Below are positions 5,291-10,594 of a stretch of 10,594 nucleotides of DNA, one piece after another. How positions within the stretch are numbered: the stretch's first letter is position 1; the number at the start of each line of letters is the position of its first letter. The DNA comes from JBBSQE01 sp038258095 (GTDB lineage: Bacteria > Actinomycetota > Thermoleophilia > Solirubrobacterales > 70-9). The translations under genes were made by a program, and so were the position numbers. Where the stretch lies: NCBI GenBank assembly GCA_038258095.1, contig JBBSQE010000106.1:1-10594 (forward strand), given 5' to 3'. Below the pieces are notes generated by a model that did not search any database, was not told the origin of the DNA, and saw only the letters and a list, made by a program, of their open reading frames with translations.

Positions 5291-6622
5291 ATGGATTTCG
5301 CACTCAACGACGAGCAGCGCGAGTTCCGCGACTACTGCCGCAGGTTCGCGCGGGAGGTGATGCGCCCGGCCGCCCGCCGGCACGATGCCGATGAGAGCAC
5401 CCCGTGGGAGGTCATCCGCGAGGCCCGCAGGTGGGGCCTCCAGGGCGTCGACGTCCTTCAGCGCATCGCCGCCGACGACGACGGCCAGATGTCGGCCATC
5501 TACTCGGAGGAGCTCCACTGGGGTTGTGCCGGCATCGCACTCGCGATCTCCGGCTCATCGCTCGCGGCGGCTGGCATCGCCTCCTCGGGCACCCCCGAAC
5601 AGATCGGACGCTGGGTCCCGGCGTGCTTCGGAACCGAGGAGAAGATCCAGCTCGGCGCCTACGCCGTGACCGAGCCGCAGGCCGGCTCCGACGTCAAGAG
5701 CCTGAAGACGACCGCGAAGCGCGACGGCGACGAGTGGGTCTTGAACGGCACGAAGGTCTTCATCACCAACGGCGGTATCGCCGACGTGACCGTGGTGGTC
5801 GCGGCGGTCGATCCCACTCTCGGCACCAAGGGTCAGGCGTCGTTCATCGTCACCAAGGACACGCCCGGCCTCACCCAGGGCAAGAAGGAGACCAAGCTCG
5901 GCATCCGCGCCTCCCACACCGCCGAGATCGTGTTCGAGGACTGCCGCGTGCCGCTGGACCAGCTGCTCGGCGGCATCGAGAAGCTCGAGCGCAAGCTGGA
6001 GCGCGCACGCTCGGGGGAGAAATCGCGCTCTTCGGCTGACGCCCTCGCGACGTTCGAGGTGACCCGGCCGCTCGTCGGTGCATCCGCGCTCGGTATCGCC
6101 CAGGCCGCCTATGAGTGGACGCTCGAGTACCTCGACGACCGCGAGTCAGACGGCGTCCCGATGCTGACGACGCAGCGGATCCAACAGAAGCTCGCCGACG
6201 TCGCGACCGAGATCGAATCCGCCCGCCTGCTCGTGCAGCGCGCGTCGTGGATGGGTCGCAACGGTGTGCCGATGACCGGGGGCCAGGGCTCGATGTCGAA
6301 GCTGAAGGCCGGCGACGTGGCGATGTGGGCGACGACGGAGCTGATGGATCTCGTCGGCCCCTACGCGCAGACCACCGACTGCCCGCTCGAGAAGTGGTTC
6401 CGCGACGCCAAGATCTACCAGCTGTTCGAGGGGACCGCCGAGATTCAGCGCCTCGTCATCTCCAGGATGCAGGCCCGCGATTACGGCGAGCGCCTGGCGT
6501 TCGGTGCGGCTGTGGCCACCGATGCGGTGAACGTCTCGACTCCGGCCGAGGATCACGAACGCGGAGGCAGCCGGCTCGGAGCCCGAAGCGGTTGTCGCGT
6601 AGAAGCCGGTCGGTTCACTTGA
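5291..6622 (+). CDS. Acyl-CoA dehydrogenase with C-terminal extension
   Basis: This 443-residue flavoenzyme catalyses the first dehydrogenation of acyl-CoA degradation. The N-terminal helical domain starts MDFALNDEQREF. The middle domain has the substrate/FAD motif AYAVTEPQAGSDV (123-135) and VLNGTKVFITNGG (150-162). The C-terminal domain ends with YQLFEGTAEIQRLVISR (376-392), in which Glu380 is the expected catalytic base, so this protein should be active alone. Family members are usually 380-400 residues. The surplus comes from a charged insertion (about 230-256, EKLERKLERARSGEKSRSSA) and about 45 residues after ARDYGERL, where third positions become A/T-rich. The start is set by AAGGAG 9 bases upstream. 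A FadR-like palindrome in the leader suggests repression relieved by acyl-CoA. The gene appears to be transcribed alone, divergently from the membrane-protein operon. Confidence 0.94.
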   Translation: MDFALNDEQREFRDYCRRFAREVMRPAARRHDADESTPWEVIREARRWGLQGVDVLQRIAADDDGQMSAIYSEELHWGCAGIALAISGSSLAAAGIASSGTPEQIGRWVPACFGTEEKIQLGAYAVTEPQAGSDVKSLKTTAKRDGDEWVLNGTKVFITNGGIADVTVVVAAVDPTLGTKGQASFIVTKDTPGLTQGKKETKLGIRASHTAEIVFEDCRVPLDQLLGGIEKLERKLERARSGEKSRSSADALATFEVTRPLVGASALGIAQAAYEWTLEYLDDRESDGVPMLTTQRIQQKLADVATEIESARLLVQRASWMGRNGVPMTGGQGSMSKLKAGDVAMWATTELMDLVGPYAQTTDCPLEKWFRDAKIYQLFEGTAEIQRLVISRMQARDYGERLAFGAAVATDAVNVSTPAEDHERGGSRLGARSGCRVEAGRFT

Positions 6623-6648
6623 CTGCGCTGCCGTACCTCCGCAATCAT
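6619..6648 (+). promoter_or_regulatory. Candidate promoter for the Gly-rich membrane protein
   Basis: TTGACT (6619-6624, five of six to consensus) is followed after 18 bases by AATCAT (6643-6648, four of six). The -35 box overlaps the stop codon of the preceding dehydrogenase. Transcription would begin near 6655, only about 4 bases before ATG 6659, and no Shine-Dalgarno sequence precedes that ATG. This fits near-leaderless expression, which is common in actinobacteria. Confidence 0.35.
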
Positions 6649-6658
6649 TACTCCGACC

Positions 6659-7312
6659 ATGATCAGGCAGGCCCAGACATATCTCGTAGGCGCTCGCCTG
6701 AGCGTCGCCCTCCTCGCCGTCGCTCTGGCCGCGTTCGTGATCCTCGGCTCCCTGGGTGGCTTCAGCAGCTTCGGGGTGCCCGGTCTCGGTGGCGACACCT
6801 CAACTCCGACGCTCGACGGTTCCTCGCAATCGGCCCGTAACGCGGCACTCGTTCTGCGCTCGGGTGCTCCGCCTGCCGGGCGGCGGGAAGCCGCTGCGAC
6901 CCGGGCGCCGGCCCGAGCGGGGGGCAGCGGAGGCCCCGGCAACACGCCGGCCGGTGGTAACCAGGGTGTCGGCGGAGGCGACCCGGCCGCCCCCGGGTCA
7001 GGGGGGTCAGACCCGGGCGGCAACGGCCCCGCGAACCCGACTTCGCCGGGAGGGACCGGCAACGGCACCGGCTCGGGTGGCGGAGGGACGAGCACGCCGG
7101 CGCAGCCCCTTGGCGCCGCCACGGTCAAGAGCGCGGTCGACAACACGGTGGACACGCTCGACCACGCCACCGGAGGCGCTCTGGGTCAGACCGGGGTTCC
7201 CCAGGTCGTGCACGGAGCGACGAACGGGGTGCTCGGCCCTGGGTCGGGGACGGGGCAGGCCCTCGACAATGCCGCCGGACCCGTCAACAACCTCCTCGGC
7301 GGGGGCAAGTAA
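6659..7312 (+). CDS. Membrane-anchored or secreted Gly-rich low-complexity protein
   Basis: This 217-residue protein belongs to no family I recognise. Residues 1-12 carry two arginines. Residues 13-34 are strongly hydrophobic (RLSVALLAVALAAFVILGSLGG), forming an anchor or uncleaved signal. There is no lipobox cysteine and no clear AxA cleavage site. From about 68 to 150 the chain is Gly/Pro/Ser/Thr/Asn-rich and must be disordered, like a wall-spanning linker. The C-terminal 65 residues return to an ordered-looking pattern with spaced hydrophobics (ATVKSAVDNTVDTLDHATGG at 154-173, then VVHGATNGVLG and NAAGPVNNLLGG), which may be an amphipathic helix or small repeat. The start ATG 6659 directly precedes the basic-hydrophobic N-terminus. 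It lies 36 bases after the dehydrogenase but probably has its own promoter. A surface or envelope role is inferred from topology only. Confidence 0.75.
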   Translation: MIRQAQTYLVGARLSVALLAVALAAFVILGSLGGFSSFGVPGLGGDTSTPTLDGSSQSARNAALVLRSGAPPAGRREAAATRAPARAGGSGGPGNTPAGGNQGVGGGDPAAPGSGGSDPGGNGPANPTSPGGTGNGTGSGGGGTSTPAQPLGAATVKSAVDNTVDTLDHATGGALGQTGVPQVVHGATNGVLGPGSGTGQALDNAAGPVNNLLGGGK

Positions 7313-7339
7313 ACCCAGCAGGTAGCCCCGGTCGGAGCG

Positions 7340-8053
7340 TCACCCATCCAGCGCCCGCTCCATCCAGCGCAGTGAGACCGCGCTGAGCTCCGCGTCGTGC
7401 TGGACGCTGCGGTGGTGTCCGCCGGGAACGAGGATCAACTTCCGGGGATCGCTCGCCCGCTCGTAGAGCTCGGTCGAGATGCTCGAGGGAACCTGCCCGT
7501 CGCCGTCGGCGTGCAGGAGGACCAGCGGCTTCGGGCCGAGCAGACCGACGGCATCGCGCAGATCGTGCTCCTGGAGCCAGGCGATCAGCGCATCCTTGTC
7601 GGCCCGCATCCCGAACCTGTCACGCCGCAATCCGTCTATCAGCATCTCCTCGCTGGCCGGGCAGACTGCGATCACCCCGGCGACACCGTCGGTCACGGCC
7701 CCGGCGTGGATGGCGACGAAACCGCCCATGCTCGAGCCCCGCAGCACGAGGCGCTCCGTGTCGACCCTGTCCTCTGCGGCGAGCAGACGTACCATTCGTG
7801 TCGCGTCACCGACGGCGACCGGCGACATCTCGCCCTCGGAGTCCCCATGGCCCCGCTGGTCGTAGGACAGGGCGGCCCAACCGGAACCGCTCGCGATGCG
7901 CGCGAAGTCGGCGTGGTTCTCCTTGCGCGACCCGGCGCCGTGGATGACGACGACGCCCGGCCACGGGGGCGGCGTCTCGGGCAGCCAGAGCTCGAACGCG
8001 AGCCCTTCGTGGCGACCGGTGCTCGTCGAGGTCCGCGGTGGCGGCAGGTCCAT
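7340..8053 (-). CDS. Alpha/beta hydrolase (serine hydrolase, dienelactone hydrolase/esterase type)
   Basis: The 237-residue product shows the alpha/beta hydrolase elements in order: VVVIHGAGS (34-42) for the oxyanion region, SYDQRGHGDSEG (63-74), the nucleophile elbow RGSSMGGF (105-112) with Ser108, HADGDGQVP (181-189) supplying the acid, probably Asp185, and PGGHHRS (210-216) supplying the catalytic His, probably His213. It is cytoplasmic by sequence and acts on an unknown ester, amide or lactone. The frame is open to 8224, but ATG 8053 is preferred: AGGA sits 8 bases before it, and the longer form would run into the start of the divergent lysA gene and add a non-homologous-looking Arg/Pro-rich leader. 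It is convergent with the Gly-rich protein gene, only 27 bases away, and divergent from lysA. Confidence 0.9.
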   Translation of the reverse strand: MDLPPPRTSTSTGRHEGLAFELWLPETPPPWPGVVVIHGAGSRKENHADFARIASGSGWAALSYDQRGHGDSEGEMSPVAVGDATRMVRLLAAEDRVDTERLVLRGSSMGGFVAIHAGAVTDGVAGVIAVCPASEEMLIDGLRRDRFGMRADKDALIAWLQEHDLRDAVGLLGPKPLVLLHADGDGQVPSSISTELYERASDPRKLILVPGGHHRSVQHDAELSAVSLRWMERALDG

Positions 8054-8125
8054 GAGAGTGATCCTGTCGCAGATCGCGCGGGTGCGGGGGACGGGAACCG
8101 GCGCCGACTCGTCAGAATGCCCGCC

Positions 8126-9454
8126 ATGGCCGACTCGTCGAAAGGGGGCGCACTCGCCGGTGCGCAGGAACTGGCGCTCCGGGCCGTTCTGCCTGCCGAG
8201 ACCCGGGTGAACGAGCTCGGCCACCTGGAGATCGCGGGGTGCGATGTCGTCGCGCTCACCGCTGAGGTCGGAACACCCGCCTACGTTTACTCCGAGCCCG
8301 ACCTGCGAGCCGCCGCCGATTCCTACCTGAAGACACTCGCATCGCGCACCGCGGAGTTCGAGGTCCTGTTCGCGAGCAAGTCATTCCCGTGCACCACGGC
8401 ATATCGGCTGTTCGCCTCGATGGGGCTGTCGGCCGATGTCGCCTCCGGCGGCGAGCTCCACACGGCGCTCGCCGCAGGCTTTGACGCGGCGCGGATCCAC
8501 ATGCATGGCAACAACAAAACAGAGGACGAGATCCGTTTCGCTTCGCGATCCGGGGTCGGGCACCTGATCCTCGACTCCTTTGACGAGATCGAGCGCTGCG
8601 AGCACCTCCTCGAGCATCGCCAGGATGTCCTGATCCGGGTGACGCCGGGGATCAGGCCCTCGACCCACGACTTCGTCCAGACCGGACAGCTCGACTCGAA
8701 GTTCGGCTTCGGCATCGAGGACGGCCTGGCGGCGCGGGCCATCGACCGAGTGCTCGCCTCCAAGCGCCTCAAGCTCGTCGGCCTGCACGCCCACATCGGC
8801 TCCCAGATCTTCGAGCTCGAGCCCTACAGGCTGGCGATCGAGGCGCTCGGGACGCTCGCCGGGGGCGCCGACTGGTGTCGCATGGTCAATGTCGGGGGCG
8901 GCCTGGGGATCGCCTACTCCGCCGACGATGAGCCGCCGTCGCTCGACCGCTACATCGACGTCAAGGTCAGCGGTGTCCGCGATGTCTTCGGCGCGGGCCC
9001 GAAGATCCTCGTGGAACCCGGCCGGTCGCTCGTCGGGAGGGCCGGGGTCACCGCCTACTCGGTCGGGACGGTGAAGGAGATTCCGGGCGTGCGGACCTAC
9101 GTCGCCGTCGATGGCGGCATGTCCGACAACCTGCGCCCGATGCTCTACGGGTCCCGCTACGAGGCGCTGATCGCCGACCGTGCCGGCGAGGTTGCCTCCA
9201 CCCCTGCCACCATCGCCGGGATGCACTGCGAATCCGGGGACATCCTCGTGCGCGACGCGATGCTCGCCGACCCGGCTGTCGGCGACGTGCTCGTGACCCC
9301 GGCGACGGGAGCCTACGGGCACTCGATGGCCAACAACTACAACGGCGTCCCGCGGCCTCCGGTGGTTTTCTGCAACGAGGGCGAGGCGCGGGTCGTGGTC
9401 CGGCGCGAGACCTACGAGGACCTCACGGCGCGCGACGTGGAGGAGGAGATCTAG
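8126..9454 (+). CDS. lysA: Diaminopimelate decarboxylase
   Basis: This PLP enzyme decarboxylates meso-diaminopimelate to L-lysine, the last step of the pathway that also supplies the peptidoglycan cross-linking residue. The 442-residue protein shows the fold-type III barrel signatures: FASKSFPC with PLP-binding Lys85, GLHAHIGSQI (219-228), VNVGGGLGIAY (254-264), the phosphate-binding EPGRSLV (297-303), and DGGMSDNLRPMLYG (329-342). The beta-domain residues that complete the site are also there: CESGDIL (Cys368, Glu369) and GAYGHSMANNYN with Tyr397. The start is uncertain. ATG 8126 and in-frame ATG 8117 both lack a Shine-Dalgarno, and the frame is open upstream to 7397, so a leaderless message is possible (CAGAAT at 8113-8118 would suit as a -10). 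It is followed directly by hom, giving a lysine/threonine block. Confidence 0.97.
   Translation: MADSSKGGALAGAQELALRAVLPAETRVNELGHLEIAGCDVVALTAEVGTPAYVYSEPDLRAAADSYLKTLASRTAEFEVLFASKSFPCTTAYRLFASMGLSADVASGGELHTALAAGFDAARIHMHGNNKTEDEIRFASRSGVGHLILDSFDEIERCEHLLEHRQDVLIRVTPGIRPSTHDFVQTGQLDSKFGFGIEDGLAARAIDRVLASKRLKLVGLHAHIGSQIFELEPYRLAIEALGTLAGGADWCRMVNVGGGLGIAYSADDEPPSLDRYIDVKVSGVRDVFGAGPKILVEPGRSLVGRAGVTAYSVGTVKEIPGVRTYVAVDGGMSDNLRPMLYGSRYEALIADRAGEVASTPATIAGMHCESGDILVRDAMLADPAVGDVLVTPATGAYGHSMANNYNGVPRPPVVFCNEGEARVVVRRETYEDLTARDVEEEI
9441..9446 (+). promoter_or_regulatory. Strong ribosome binding site inside the end of lysA, for hom
   Basis: AGGAGG lies 8 bases before GTG 9455, within the last codons of lysA. 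It identifies GTG as the hom start even though that codon abuts the lysA stop (TAG at 9452-9454) with no gap. Confidence 0.85.
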
Positions 9455-10594
9455 GTGGGAGAGCCGCTCCGCATCGGGCTGCTCGGGAGCGGGACGGTCG
9501 GCGGTGCCTTCGCCGACCTCGTCGCCGAGCGTTCCGCCGCGATCGAGACCGCGACCGGGCGGCGCCCCGAGGTCTCCGGCGTCCTCACCACCAGCCGCGG
9601 CGACTTCGACGAGATCCTCGCGGGCTCGGACGTCATCTGCGAGCTGATCGGCGGCACCGAGCCGGCCCGCGAGTACGTGCTCGCCGCGCTGCGGGGCGGC
9701 AAGCCCGTCGTCAGCGCCAACAAGCAGCTCATCGCCCAGTGCGGCGAGGAGCTGTTCGCCGCGGCGCGGGAGGCCGGTGTGGAGCTCCGCTTCGAGGCGG
9801 CGGTGGCGGGCGTCATCCCGATCATCCGTGTCATCCAGGAGAGCTTCGGGGTCACCGAGATTGACAAGGTCTTCGGCATCGTCAACGGCACGACGAACTT
9901 CATCCTCAGCGAGATGGCGGCGACAGGTGCCGCCTACGAGGACGTCCTCGCGCGCGCCCAGGAGCTCGGCTACGCCGAGGCGGACCCGACGGCGGACGTC
10001 GGCGGAGCCGATGCGGCGGCCAAGATGGCGATCCTCGCGCGGCTCGCCTTCCACACCCCGGTCGACTTCGACGAGGTCCCCTACGAGGGGATCGAGCACA
10101 TCCAGCCCGACGACCTCGCCTACGCGAAGGACCTCGGGCTGTCGCTGAAGCTGCTCGGCGTCGCCGAGCGCCGCGACGGCGGCATCAGCGTCCGCGTCTT
10201 CCCTTGTTTCCTCTACAGCGGGCACCCGCTCGCGCCGATTGAAGGGGCCTTCAACGCCGTGATGGTCGAGGCGCCGGCCATCACCGAGGTGACGATGTCA
10301 GGGCCCGGGGCGGGGGGAATCGAGACCGCGTCTGCGGTGCTCGGCGACGTCGTTTCGATCTTCGCGGGCGAGTCGCCGGCCTCCGAGACCCACGAGGCCC
10401 TGCCGATCGTCACCGACGTCAGCTCATCGTTCTACCTGCACCTCGAGGTCGCCGACCGCCCGGGAGTCCTCGCCGCGGTCGCCGAGGTCCTCGGCCGCCA
10501 CGAGATCTCGGTCAAGAGCGTGGTCCAGCGCGGCGCCGGGTCAGACGCTCGCCTCGTGATGGTCATGCACGAGTGCTCGGAGGCGGGCTTCGCG
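9455..10594 (+). CDS. hom: Homoserine dehydrogenase (3' end outside window)
   Basis: The frame is open from GTG 9455 to the window edge, giving 380 residues of an enzyme that usually has about 430. It reduces aspartate semialdehyde to homoserine with NAD(P)H, the branch toward threonine and methionine. The Rossmann nucleotide loop is GLLGSGTVGGAF (8-19), with IGGTEPAR following. SANKQLIA contains Lys90, VNGTTNFIL is the family signature, and GYAEADPTADVGGADAAAK (172-190) carries the substrate-binding Glu175 and catalytic-region Asp186 and Lys190. From about residue 323 an ACT domain begins (FYLHLEVADRPGVLAAV, then EISVKSVVQRG), the usual site of feedback control by threonine. It is cut at the window edge. 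It is translated from its own strong RBS immediately after lysA, and threonine synthase or homoserine kinase genes would be expected downstream. Confidence 0.97.
   Translation, partial: MGEPLRIGLLGSGTVGGAFADLVAERSAAIETATGRRPEVSGVLTTSRGDFDEILAGSDVICELIGGTEPAREYVLAALRGGKPVVSANKQLIAQCGEELFAAAREAGVELRFEAAVAGVIPIIRVIQESFGVTEIDKVFGIVNGTTNFILSEMAATGAAYEDVLARAQELGYAEADPTADVGGADAAAKMAILARLAFHTPVDFDEVPYEGIEHIQPDDLAYAKDLGLSLKLLGVAERRDGGISVRVFPCFLYSGHPLAPIEGAFNAVMVEAPAITEVTMSGPGAGGIETASAVLGDVVSIFAGESPASETHEALPIVTDVSSSFYLHLEVADRPGVLAAVAEVLGRHEISVKSVVQRGAGSDARLVMVMHECSEAGFA

Noticed and set aside
7334..7361. Possible hairpin GGAGCG/CGCTCC between the Gly-rich protein and hydrolase genes
   Set aside because: Only 6-base arms with a 16-base loop, and within coding sequence; too weak to call a terminator.
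7345..7370. 10-base direct repeat CATCCAGCGC, 16 bases apart
   Set aside because: It lies in the last codons of the hydrolase gene, encodes ordinary residues, and has no associated element; probably chance.
7397..8116. 240-residue N-terminal extension of lysA
   Set aside because: It lies opposite the alpha/beta hydrolase, and LysA proteins are about 420-450 residues, matching the short form.
8381..10225. 614-residue open frame on the - strand opposite lysA and hom
   Set aside because: Composition is Arg/Asp/Val/Gly-rich with no recognisable domain, and it lies wholly opposite two certain genes; a GC-rich shadow frame.
1..10594. tRNA, rRNA, CRISPR array, insertion sequence or prophage signals
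   Set aside because: None seen by reading both strands; nearly all bases are accounted for by ordinary chromosomal genes.

Overview
The window looks like a piece of chromosome from a high-GC actinobacterium. The DNA is GC-rich with strong G/C preference at third codon positions, and GTG/TTG starts occur beside ATG. The gene content (several acyl-CoA dehydrogenases, a cell-wall-binding-repeat-like surface protein, lysA next to hom) would fit a deep-branching group such as the Thermoleophilia (Solirubrobacterales and relatives). That placement is an inference from gene style; no rRNA or other marker is present.

Region 1 (1-1723, + strand) holds the end of one acyl-CoA dehydrogenase and a complete second one, 28 bases apart. 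The first keeps the C-terminal glutamate motif expected of the catalytic base. The second lacks it. This is the pattern of heteromeric actinobacterial acyl-CoA dehydrogenases made of two unlike subunits. A perfect stem-loop at 1732-1758 separates them from the convergent operon that follows.

Region 2 (5077 down to 1745, - strand) is a compact four-gene operon in which every junction is a 4-base stop/start overlap. In order of transcription it encodes a single-pass membrane protein with three cell-wall-binding-repeat-2-like units, a 77-residue conserved-looking protein of unknown function, a class I SAM-dependent methyltransferase, and a metallo-beta-lactamase-fold hydrolase. This is the least explained part of the window and the best candidate for an undescribed functional unit.

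Region 3 (5078-6622) starts with a 213-base divergent intergenic region. It holds an 8+19+8 inverted repeat, a possible sigma-70-type promoter and an 18-base palindrome closely resembling the FadR (TetR family) operator of fatty-acid degradation genes. These precede a third acyl-CoA dehydrogenase, complete with catalytic glutamate, which carries an internal insertion and an odd C-terminal tail.

Region 4 (6659-7312) encodes a small membrane-anchored or secreted Gly/Pro/Ser/Thr-rich protein, perhaps from a near-leaderless promoter. Region 5 (8053 down to 7340, - strand) is an alpha/beta hydrolase. Region 6 (8126-10594, + strand) is the aspartate-family amino-acid block: lysA (diaminopimelate decarboxylase, last step to lysine) followed without a gap by hom (homoserine dehydrogenase, entry to threonine and methionine), which runs off the window inside its ACT domain. 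I saw no RNA genes, insertion sequences, CRISPR arrays or prophage genes, and no stretch over 300 bases lacks a gene.
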